From contig OY755170.1 in the NCBI GenBank assembly GCA_963576735.1, positions 18,522,875 through 18,586,874 on the forward strand: 64,000 bases of DNA, written 5' to 3'. The notes under the pieces were generated by a model that made no database searches, had not been told where the DNA came from, and saw only the letters and a list, made by a program, of their open reading frames with translations. Within the stretch, counting starts at the first letter, position 1, and every line of letters starts with the position of its first letter. The stretch is from Bedellia somnulentella. Taxonomy: Eukaryota; Arthropoda; Insecta; Lepidoptera; Bedelliidae. Positions 11,610 through 23,700 of this stretch are shown here, in pieces. A program made the translations under genes and the position numbers.

Positions 11610-14600
11610 CGCCTTAATCCCCATTGGGGTACCAGTAGACAATGGTTTGCCAGTTTGTATTATATCGCTAGCCTCTCGACGTTTTAATTTATTTCCTCTC
11701 GCATGTCCCTTTACAGATCCTTTCAGTAAGTTGTCTATTTTGGCCAACGGAGTCCTAAGCTTCACTTCTCATTAGCGTAAAAAATGTACGTTAATGAATA
11801 TTGTAAAATACCACATTTACCCATTACGTTATCAGTATTACAGCTCCAGATTACTTCATTTTAAATTCTATTAAGCATAGGATATATAGCTTGTCCAAAT
11901 GTTGCTGGTGTAGTTGTGGTCCTATTAATTTCAATCGATCTTATACGAGGAAAAAACTGTCTTAGTTGTATGGGAGTTATTCCCCACAGCCCATTTATGT
12001 CCCCACCAAGGGGCTCGAGCCTACCCTATAAAGGGTGATTTCGCCATAGTCAATCAAGCTGGCCAAATGCGGGTTGGTAGACTAACGTTGTTATTACCGT
12101 AATAGTAGCCGGGACCGATGGCTTAACGTGCCCTCCGAAGCAAGGAATAGTCTTAATTTTCGGATAATGGTGGCAGCAAGCCTGCAATATCCTTCCACAC
12201 TGGGTTAAATCTTACAAATTCAATTTGTGAAATAACCCCCCCGAGGATCGAACCCGAGACCTCTGTAATTAAAATCAAGCGACCACGGAGGCAGTCATCA
12301 CATTATTACTAATTATATTAGTTAGTAGAGGAGTTATTTAATCTAATGTTAAGTACAGCTGGTATGTTAAACATCGTCGGTAAACACTTAATATCACCAT
12401 CACGGTTAATGAGATAAAGCCTGTAGACTGACTGATGAACAAAATAATAGGTTTCGGTTTTTCAGCTTTGGCACCGAAAGCTAAATATCTTACCAGAATT
12501 AATACATCTATGTGTCGACACTTGCTAGCTTATTCATTATGCTAATTTTTACAGGTTGGTAAGGGTAAAGTGGTTATATGTGTAAATACCTAAAGCTAAC
12601 CAGCTGGGCAAGCACGAGCGCTATTTTATCGACACGATAACGGTTAGAATGAGATGGCAGTATACGATACAAGTAAGTGCCTAAGAGGTGGCTGCTTTAT
12701 CCCACGCGATAACTAGTTTAAACACGGCTCGTGCTTGCCCTCCAGATATAACCGGTTTTAAATCGAGTAAACAAAAAAGCAAGTGTTACGGCTCAGGAAA
12801 TTCCGGTGTTTTTACAGCTACACGCCCTTTTCTAGTATTTTAATATTTTCAAGTACTTTGTCAGTCCAAACAATATTTTCAAAAGTTTTATATAGTTTTG
12901 GTGTTGATTAATATATTGTGCACATATACATGCATATACTCACGGCTATATTTCCCTAGAAGGGGTAGCCAGAGCTATGGAATTATAAATTCCTCAGCCA
13001 GTTTTGGAAGTTGAGTTAGGTAAATATGGGAAAATTAGGTAAATATGGTAAAATAAAAGTGAAAGGTTAAACCACGAAACTTGATATGAAACATTTGTTC
13101 TAGCGTTTTTTAAATTTCGCTCTGCGAGGGGATTAAATAGGGGTTGAAATTTTGTATGAAGTTCGTAATTATTTTGTATTAATAAGAACCGAAAAATCGT
13201 TGGTTCTAGCATTCTGAAGTTTTTACCAGTGTGTTGGGGTGAAATAAGGGTTGAACATTTGTATGGGCGTTAATAAATCATTTCAAATGGAAAAATCAGT
13301 GTTTACGACGATTCTTAACAGTACACCAAGAGTTCTGTGTAGCAAGCACGAGCGCTATTTTATCGACACGATAACGGTTAGAATGAGATGGCAGTATACG
13401 ATACTAAGTGCGTAAGAGATGGCTGCTTTATCCCACGCGATAACTAGTTTAAACACGGCTCGTGCTTGCGTGTGTCTACACTCAGCGGGACCCCCTGTCC
13501 TAAAACGATATGAGTATGTCTAGGATTTAGTTCCAAATTAGTTCTATCAAATGCAGTCAAAATTTGATTTTGTTCCGTCAAAATGGAAGAAGGGCGTTGG
13601 TTTTAATTCGACCTCCAGCCAGCGGGACACTTTTTATTTATAGGTCACAGGAACTTCAAATGGGTGTCAAACTTTAGTTCTACTTTCATTTATTCCGATC
13701 TAAGTGAAAACGGTGTTCTAGCGTAAATAATTACAAAAATAACAAGGTTCAAAAGAACCTCCAGCCAGCGGCCAAGTTTTTTCAATGATGCTGTGGGAAC
13801 CTAAAAGTTACATCAATCTCTTCCCTTTGTTTAGTTCTACTCAATTATCGGTTTTAAATGCTTCTATTTTATCTTTTAATAGTACACAATGAAAAACAGA
13901 AACCTTCAAGTATGCTTTTTATTTATACAGTGAAATACATATTTTCACAATTTAGTAATTAAAGGTATCGAGTAGAACTAAACAAAGGGAAGAGATTGAT
14001 GTAACTTTTAGGTTCCCACAGCATCATTGAAAAAAGTTGGCCGCTGGCTGGAGGTCGAATTAAAACCAACGCATTTCTTCCATTTTGACGGAACAAAATC
14101 AAATTTTGACTGCATTTGATAGAACTAATTTGGAACTAAATCCTAGACATACTCATATCGTTTTAGGACAGGGGGTCCCGCTGAGTGTAGGCACACCGTG
14201 CTTGCCCTTCTGAAGTGGAATACAACGGCAATACAAAATAAAAATTTGTCGAACGCAACGAAAACACTTATCAAGTGGAATCCAACTGAAATAATCGGTT
14301 TTTTTAAATTTCTTTAGCCTTATACTGTCAGAACAGAATAGCTCTAAACCGATTCTCGTCGTTTTATGTGACGTGACCAATCATTAAAGAATGAAAAATG
14401 AAAATAAATGTTCGCTGCTACTATTAATAAAATTCAACTATGCTATGACTTCGCTTTGCAAATAGAATCGAACCATAACCTAGATAGTAGTTATTAGGTA
14501 CATTTAGCAAGTACGCGGCACGATATTTGTGGAATGGGGAGTGTACAATGGACTTAGTAGTTGCGTGTAGCACGAGGGGTGTGGGTGTGGCTGAATACTG

Positions 14601-14678
14601 ACTACATGCGTCCGGGAATGCCTGCGATTGGCTTTTCGTAAACCAACCTAAACTAGCGAATGCATCAATGAAAACTTA

Positions 14679-14717
<39 letters not shown>

Positions 14718-17700
14718 CTTTATTATATGACCGACCCGAGTAAAACCCCGTGAAAATCGATTTCATACTTCGGTACTCTTGTATTTTAAATCATCGCCTG
14801 TCCTCTTCTTTCTTCTCCGCGGGTGCGATCTAGCCCACTCCCGTTAGGGACGGGCTACCCGCGTTCTACAGCTCCGAGGTGAGATCCCTAACTACCCCTG
14901 CCCTAACGTTAGATTATAACACTAGTTAATCGGAAGGGAGGGTCAGGGAGCGAGGATGTGTCTGGACTAGGGAATGAAAATCTCGCGAGATTGGGACAAG
15001 TTGAGTTACCAATTAGTCAAATGGGAAACTATAGATTAATTTACAAAATATACCAATTAAAGATTTGTTCAAGCCCAATCACAAGCCATTATTACGAATT
15101 ATTTTTGAAGTAGCTTCTTCATAGAGAGGATGGATGACAGTAAATTGGTGAAAGAGATCTATGGAGCCAATGTGGAAGGTAACTTGAGTAGAGGACGACC
15201 ACGGAGGACATACCTGAAGGGCAAGCAAGCACGAGCCGTGTTTAAACTAGCTATCGCGTGGGATAAAGCAGCCATCTCTTTCGCACTTACTTAGTATCGT
15301 ATACTGCCATCTCATTCTAACCGTTATCGTGTCGATAAAATAGCGCTCGTGCTTGCCTTACGGGCCCAAATAGTGTGTGCTCAAAAAGGTCAGCGTCCGA
15401 AGCATGAACGATAAAAGAACATGTATGAAAAGATTTATGGATGTAAACGAAGCTAGAGAGGTTTGCCAGGATCGTACAAAAGTGGCGATCAATAGTCGCT
15501 GCTAGGGATGCACCGAAATTCGTTACACAGTCGATATTACCGAAGTTAAGCAGTTAAAAAGATAAGTTGAAGATATTCAATTTATAATAATGACCAAAAA
15601 TGTAAATATATAAGTATAAATAAATAGCTTTCTGAGTTTTTGGTGTTGGTATTCGTCCAACAATGACGTGATAGCACAGTGGGTAGAACACCGCTTATTG
15701 TGCAGACAACTAGTGTTCTAAATCCTGATTAGGGCCTACACCAATTTGTATTTTCTAAAGATATATTTTATGGTTAATTTACTATGGTTGTTAACCGTGA
15801 GGGAAAACATCGTGAGGAAACCCACATGGCTGAGTTGTACTTAGTCATGTGACAGTGTATTCGTACGAAGCGGCGATTGGCCTGCCCTCTTATCACGTGA
15901 GTACACTGTCTAAGCAAAACGTGGGTACTCTGAACACTCGGTGACCATGTCAAGTGATGTTCAGAAGTATTAGTACTTTTGCCAACCCGTTCGTGGATAT
16001 CCGGCGTGAACATTTAAGTCTTTGAGTTTTTACCTTAATAAAAAAAACAAAGCATATATAAAAGAAACTCATTATTAAACTAATCAAACAACAATATTGT
16101 TATTTATTATATAATACTTATTAAATATTTACTTTTATAAATCTAATACTTATATTTCTTTCTGACTTATTTTGAGTAACAAAACAATATCTACTATAAG
16201 TTTTAATTACTTATATTATTACAACTTACAGTCAACTACTTCTCCAACCAGCAAAATCGTGCGAAATTTAACCGAAATTCGGTTTTGGCATGTATTTATA
16301 CCGAATATTCTGCCGAATTCGACATTCGGCAGAACCTACATTCGGTAGTGGCTACAGCTACATCCTAGTGCAATCTCGTTATACTCGCGAGATCTCGCGC
16401 TTTTATCGTCCGAGATTAATCTCTTTAAAAAATGGCGAGACTCGTCCTCTTGAGATGCATTCCCTAGTCCGGACGCCCTAGTTAAGGATCTTCATTTTCG
16501 AACTTTTTGAAACCAATCGATAGTGTTATGTTTCCTTAAAATAAGGTAGTGTAATATCCCTTCGAAATTGGAATAAAATAGTCGGTTAATAACCAAATTC
16601 CTGATATTTAATAGAAACTTTATGTTCTTAATTCTCGTTAATTTGACATTCATACATCTTCTCTCATGCCGGTTATTCCCACGGCTTAGGGATTTTATCC
16701 ACCGACACCGTCACGTCTCCGAAAAAATATTTATGGCGGGGTCATATGACGAGACGGCTATCGTTTGTCCACCGCGACCGATCTTGGTGCTCACTCAGGT
16801 GCTCGCAAATGCTCAGTAGTAATTTGTAAAAATGTTACTAGAAAACTAAATTCGGGTGTGACTTTTCACAGCTGATAAGAGATATATAATATTTTATAAT
16901 ATCCAAAATATTTCTGGACATCCTAGACGTTTTGCTAGAAAAAGACGTAATCACAACACAATCAACTAAGAGTAAACGTGACGGAACTATCGTGTTTACA
17001 ATTTTAAATTGATCTTTTGAATGCAATTTAATTACGATTTTATGCTTAGCGATGGAATTACTAGTACTACCGTCCGTACTGTACTATACTAGTACTATCG
17101 TCTTTTTGGTAGTTGTATTTTGTGGTTGGTTTCCCACACCTCGTTACACATGTAGGCATTTCAAAGTAATAGCATAACAATACTAATAAATATTTTTGGT
17201 GCACAAAACTACACAAACACACAGTTCGTAGTTCTAGTTATGAAACTAAAACAGTGCGTAGTTGAAATTTTCATGATTTTTTTCAATTAGTCGGACGTGT
17301 TGCGGATATCGAGTCAAGTGCCCTGTAAGCGGAATCTATTGGGGATTGGACACGCACGTCACACTTTAGTGCACTAGGTGCGTTTGAGCTAACTGCGCCA
17401 AGATTTAAAAGTGCTAACAGACGATCGAACATGTACGGCGCGCACCAGTGTTCGTGGTACGGACCGTACCAAAAACGAACGTGTGTAGCGTGGTTCGCCG
17501 CACATAATTATTATTATGCGATGGTGCGCGCCGTACATGTTCGATCGTCTGTAGGCTAGAGCGAGAGCGCACCGCACAGTGCGTGGTGCGCGCCGTACAT
17601 GTTCGATCGTCTGTAAGCACTTTTACGTTACGATCTGTCGGCTTGAGGTAGTGGTCGAGGGCCGGACGTAGCGTCTCTCAGATTTGTTCGTTACATGTAT

Positions 17701-20700
17701 GATATGATATTGGCTGAAAATTTATCGGGCATGGGGCGTCATCAGCGCGCATTTGTTTTGTTAACTAATAGTTCTTGGTAGCTTACGTGGTTGTGGAATT
17801 TTTCCTTAGCTCTGGCTACCCCTTCTAGGGATTAATAGCCGTGAATATTTGTAATGTTTTTATTATATTATTCCTAATTCATTCAAATATTGTGATTGTT
17901 TGCAAAAAAACACAAGACTGCCAATCAGCGAGATCTCGAAATATCATATAATTTACACTAAGTATAGTTGTATTCTTTTGTATCGCGCGTGACCTTGAGT
18001 AGTCATAGGAGTATCGAATCTATCAAGCACTACCTTTAGTTTAGTATCAATTTAGCGTAAGCAATATTCAATAATATCGATAGTTTTCAACTGGTCTGTA
18101 ATTTCGATAGGAATATTAGGAGTAACGAACGAAGTTATACAACACTGTCGATGTGACTGTGTGTGAAATTTTATTCGCGCTCGCGGTGCGGACGGACAGG
18201 ACGGATGTCATTTCAATAGTGGAAATGGAAACTTATTCGCGGGAATTCAATTCCGCACCGGGACTGAAGTATCACGTATGCGATTAAGTATAATATTATA
18301 GAGTGGTGAAATATCGCAGGGCCTGTCCCCTAACGAAGCTTGTTTGTCAATTGATAAAAGTGAGTCCATTTGATTACCATTGGTCACATCCTCTGACTGA
18401 CTACCACAGTAAAGCAATTTGAACTTATTATTATGCCCGGCAGAAGTTCTCAAACTGTCAATCTAAGGTTGGCTTTTGATACATCAGTTTGTTAGTGTGA
18501 GTTAAACTAAGGTTTACATAGTGCGCTCCGCAAAATTGGCCCGGAGTTTCTTTAAAACAAAGCATCCTATTTTTATTCTCTTGCAAATACTTCTTATCAT
18601 TATCACTAGTCTGGCTAGCTTTCTGTCTTCTTGTCTTTTTTGGGAAACTCAGAAAACAAGCGCTTTGGTCGGAGATAGGAGCACGAGCTAAATAACAAAT
18701 ATACTTCACGAACTGGGTCGTGAAAAATGGTGGTGGGGCGCGCAGAGCGAGGGGCTCCCCGCAGTACGGACTTAACTACAAATATACTTCACGAAGTAGA
18801 CAGCATGGCATAGCGCATAGCATAACATGTTGGTGGACTGAGATTGACTGCTTGTTAAAATACATGCATGGGCATGGGGGTTTTAAAACTTAAAAAAAAT
18901 ACATATACTCGGCTATAAATCCAACAAAGGTGTTCCGGAGTTTTTAAAGTAGCAACTGGAAATTGATAAGCGAAAAGGTATGAATGAAAGTATGGTTGGT
19001 GTTGCTACTTTTTTCGCAATTAACGTTCATTGGTTAGAAAAGGAAAGTAGTAAAATAAAATGTAAATTATAATCGTAGAATTCGATACAGTTAATCAACT
19101 TCAATCCCACGGAAATTGAAATTGCCTTCATTCCTTGGACGGTTTATACATTGACTTTGTGCGAGAACACCTGTCTTTTCTGGCGCTAAAACTAAGGTTT
19201 AACCAAAAACTAAAATACTACATCTTTTTAGATCTTAAAGAATACACAATTAGAGAGATAAAGAATACGTCACGACTAGGGCATCCAATCCCGCAGCATT
19301 TTTGTGATCTCGGTATTTGCGGGATTGATATTTCTCAATCCCGCGGGATCTAGGTATTGGCGGGATCCCGCAAGTTTGTATGTGGTACATTAAATTGTAT
19401 ATTAGTAAATGTAGTGTAAGGATTGAAGGATACAAAAGAAATAAAAATCAACATAGCTTTATTAGTTTTAATTATCAAATCAAGCAAGAAGTACGATTAT
19501 AATGACATATTATTATTTTTTGGAAATGTTTTCGTAAGATACATAATGTATCTAATGTAAAGCGGCCAGTACACAATGGCGGACGATGGCCCACTGCTCG
19601 CCATCGCCACTGTATACAGGGGGCAATGGTGCATGATGGCGGACAATTGCCGATCGTGGCGCGCAATGGCGCGCAAAGGCGAAGTTGTCGGTTTTTCGGG
19701 CACACTTCAAAGGAATCGTGGCGTAGCATGGCCGGTGGTGTTTCCACAATGGGCCATTGTTTAGTTCGTCACCGACCGCTCATAGATCCTTATACTTTTT
19801 TTTGGAATATTTTATTGCAAAATGTATTGATAATCACTATATGACGTAAAAATAACATAAATAGCGCCATAAATAAAATAAATTACATACATAATAATAA
19901 ATAAATAGCTGCAACCATAATTGCTTCGACGTCCGTCGCAAGTGGATTGCCAGGCAATAATGAGCAATGGGCCATTGTGTGAACAGTGTTGCCAACAAGT
20001 CAAGACCTTATGTCGCCCAATTTTCAAAGCTTGAGTAGCCTAAGTAGCCCAATTTGAAATGAGGTAGCCTAAAGTAGTAGCCTAAACTACTAAACCACTT
20101 TTTTAACTATTTACTTATGTATTATATTTTAACTTCCTGTACATACAATAAAATCAGTACTTCACACTTAAACCTACAAGTCGTTTAAACTAGAGTCTGA
20201 AGTTATTTAAAGAAAATAAAAGTATCAAAACGTAATTTGAATGTTTTTGTTAATGAAAACCTCATGTGGGGATTATTAATAATAAATAAAGGAAAGAAAA
20301 ACTAGAACTTGCGTTCCCTACCTCAGATATTTTTAATTTTCAATTTTTTTAAATTTTTGCAAACACTACTTTAAAGTGTAAAAGAAACCAAGGATAGAAG
20401 AATTTCGCGCTGGCAGCCATTGACATGATAGCTCAATTGGCAGAGCGACGGGATTGTATACTCGAGGTCGCGGGTTCGATTCCCGCCTGTGTCGAAGTTT
20501 TTCTTTCCTTTCTTTCTTTCCTTTATTTATTAGTGGTATCAAAACGTGTTTATTGTTAGTGTACTGTATTTTAAAGTTAAGGAAAGAAAAGATTTTAAAT
20601 TTGGCGTGACCATGTGTCCTTGGTCGCAACAACCAATCTTTATATTTGTTCTACACGGTCGGTGGTTAGAATCAACTTGAGCAGTTCAATCGGAGCAGAT

Positions 20701-23700
20701 GCTATTCTGACCAAGGCCGTTGAAATCAACCAAGTATTGGTATGAACAACAGACTTCCCCGCGGTCGGAAAGTGATCGTGTATAAGGCTTTTAAAGGTTA
20801 AGCGGATAAAAAATACCGATTCGAATAGTTCTAATTAACATACTGATTCGAATAATCGGTAGATTCGAAACTAAATATTCGCAACTCCATCTGTGATATT
20901 TTCACAGTAGTGCCAACATGATCTCGGAGGTATTTAGAGATAAAACGTTCAATATGGGTGAAGGGGTTTACCATCTTTTTATCTCGATCGTTGTTGTACC
21001 TATATCTTTTTATGTAGATTTTTTTTTGTGCTTATTTGTGTTGTAATTCGATTGTAAATTAAAGTAAACTTAATCTTTTTCGAGTAGCCTAAAAGGCGAC
21101 CAGTCGCCTTTACGATTTTTTGGTCGCCGTTTTCCAATCTGAGTAGCCTAAATGGCGAAAAATCGCCTTCGTTGGCAACACTGTGTGTGAACACCAATTG
21201 ATCGTGGCCAACAATTGCCAATTGCGAAGCGTGGCCCATCGTCGGCCATTGTGTACTGGCCGCTTAACATCTGCCAGGCGACGGCCGCGGCGATTCACTC
21301 ACTCTTTTCTTTTCGCTGGCTTGTCAGTAGTCGCGCGGCAGCGCGCGTAGGAGGGTGTTTTTTTGCTGCAGATACATCCCGCGGGATCCCGCGCATGTAA
21401 TCCCGCATAGTGCGGGATTGAAAAATGATGCGGGATCTCGGAATACCGGGATTGGATGCCCTAGTCACGACGAGCAAGAAATGGGTAGCTAATTGTAAAA
21501 CTCTTAAAGATAGAAAGAGCTAGTACTGTGATTCTTTGTCCCTTCCCTTACGGTGTAACCTGCCCCCTGATTACGTATCTTTGCAACCACGATTGTGTCG
21601 CAATATTGTCGCTGTCAAAACTGTCAAAATGCGCACAAATTTTAGACATTCACAGCGAATACAGCGATAATCTTGCTAAGTAATTGTGACACAATCGACG
21701 GTCGCAGGGTTACCAGATGAGATTTCTTGAATTACCCCAGACTCAAAATTATTTTTCCCCAAAATGATACGTTTTTTAGAAAAATCCACCACTGAGATTT
21801 TTCAAATATTTTAAATAATTTCACATAATCGCCAGAGCAGTAAACATTTTCGGAATTAAACAGTAGTATGTAGCATTTTCTCACACCGTATCTCACCCTC
21901 ATTATGTATACGGACATATTATACAGAGATCAAGTTAGCCACAAACTAAGTAGAACTTGTATTCTGGGATCGAACTCAACGATATATTTAGTATTATATA
22001 ATATAACACACATATATAAATATAAATAACACCCAAGACTTAGAAACATTCATTTATGCATTTCCCATTAATTTTGCTTTGAGTGGGGATCGAACCCAAC
22101 CTCTGCTAGTCACCATACCACCACCACTCATACATACCACTCGGCCCTAGACGTCGTCAATGTGGTCTGCCGTTTTCGTCTGCGGTGGTGGCGGAAAGAA
22201 AAAACTGAATATATTTACTGCCTACTATAGTTACGGAGAAAATATAAATAGAAATAACGTCTGCAGATTTGACGTTTTTGTCAAAATCTCTGAAAGTATT
22301 CATGGTAGCAAACAAACGTGTAAAAAAAATCGGAAAATCTCAGTGGCCACTGCTCCTTCTTTAGCCTGTCAGACCCTTTCGCAAGTGCAAATACGGTATT
22401 GAGTCCACGACAAGTTTCGTCTATCATAATGTCTGCAGAGCTGTTAAGTTCATGTCAAAAAGACGTTGGTGTTACTGCGAAGAAAAAATGCTCCGCAGTT
22501 ACACTGGGTGAACAGCGGAGCATACCCCGTTTTTAATGTAGTACCTGTCCCGCTTGACGTCATCTGTCTAGTTTAGGGCATTTAAACCAATTTTCCTATT
22601 TTTGGTGAAACCAAACCATTTTTTTTAGTTTTAGTTTATAATTTATTATGTTTTTTATACTAATTTAGCTCCCTCAAATGACGGATATAGTGTGCAACTA
22701 GGGATTTCTATTAAGCAATATTTATTTATGTGATTGTCATTTTTATAATATTATCTACATTCATGTTGGTGTATCATTCAATATACGGTTACGTTATCAA
22801 TGATATATCGAAGTGGATACCATGACAGAAGTTTGTATTCACAGCAGGTCCTCGAAGGTTCTCATCAGTGGGCTACCATTACATGTCCGCTTCGACAACA
22901 TCGAGCCTCTCCTCTCGCAGTACGGAAACGTGCAGCACTGTGACAAAGTGACTTCGCGAGATCCTAATACACAAGCAGTGCATATTACCTTCGAGTCTCC
23001 GGAGCAGGCGCAGCTGTGAGTACAGGGCTCTTCTACGCTGCATTGCCTCGCATCCGAAACTTGGATTGCTTGCTTCCGCTTTGTCTTCTATTGTAGAGCA
23101 CTGCTTTTTTTTGACAGCACAACTTTCATGGGTTTTGCCGTTCTTATTTTAACCCTTAATAAATACCTGCCTATTCTGTTTATTTATTTATTCATATGTT
23201 TGATAGAAGCTTGCCTAGCCATGATAATAATCGTGCCTCTTATATAACCACGCCTTAAGTTAATTGCAGCCTCTTACATCTCTCGTATCGCAAACTTCCA
23301 CGGGGCTATACTATATAAAATTGTCGTTGTCCTTGCAAGCGCACCGTTTTGAATTTTGTATTATATTTTAAACATTTTGAATCTAGGTTGTTGCATGTTG
23401 ACAAGAAAGAAATTTAATTTTAATTTGATCTGATGTATAATTTTGTTTTGTTTTCATTAGTTATTTCAATTTGCGTTTTTCTGTATCGTCTGTATAACAA
23501 TTGGTAGAAACTTTATAGGTCAAGAACTTCTCTGTATTTTTATCTTATTTGAAATATTGTGTACCGTTTGTTTCTCAAATAAATAAATAAATAAATTTCG
23601 ATGAATGATATTGCATATTTATATCTACATCTGCGACTAGCTTTGTTTCCATAGACGTATAATTCCCTAGCTTATCGTGGGAATCACATGCGTTCAGACA

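Larger units (their letters stand above)
14968..16466. mobile_element. hAT-like element with TAGGGAATG ends
   Basis: TAGGGAATG at 14968 is inverted as CATTCCCTA ending at 16466. Flanks GTCTGGAC (14960-14967) and GTCCGGAC (16467-16474) form an 8-bp duplication with one change, the hAT signature. Both ends carry CTCGCGAGA-type palindromes. The interior has been filled by a LINE fragment, a MITE, another terminal-palindrome element and a SINE. No transposase is left. Confidence 0.72.
19561..21264 (+). mobile_element. Harbinger-like MITE, copy 1, split by a hAT
   Basis: Ends AGCGGCCAGTACACAATGGC and its inverse, with TAA on both sides (19558-19560, 21265-21267). Without the 1200-bp hAT insert it is 496 bp, against 494 bp for copy 2 at 39713-40206. 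The 3-bp TAA duplication fits PIF/Harbinger. Confidence 0.85.
19277..21463. mobile_element. hAT element with TAGGGCATCC ends, hosting nested insertions
   Basis: TAGGGCATCCAATCCCG at 19277 is inverted at the right end (21463). The flanks are identical 8-mers, GTCACGAC (19269-19276 and 21464-21471). Subterminal ATCCCGCGGGAT palindromes lie at both ends. No transposase remains; most of the interior is the Harbinger-like MITE at 19561-21264. Confidence 0.85.

Noticed and set aside
11526..11765. Open frame with YIYIYIYIY
   Set aside because: Translation of the (TA)n microsatellite.
19475..20191. Overlapping open frames in the AGCGGCCAGTACAC MITE
   Set aside because: The same frames recur in the second MITE copy at 39713-40206, encode nothing recognisable and are a product of the repetitive GGCCATTG-type words.
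22813..22844. ATG near 22822 as an Imp start
   Set aside because: It lies upstream of the acceptor CACAG at 22844. Phase from exon 2 and the family's RSSKVLISG start support the acceptor, although an internal start cannot be fully excluded.
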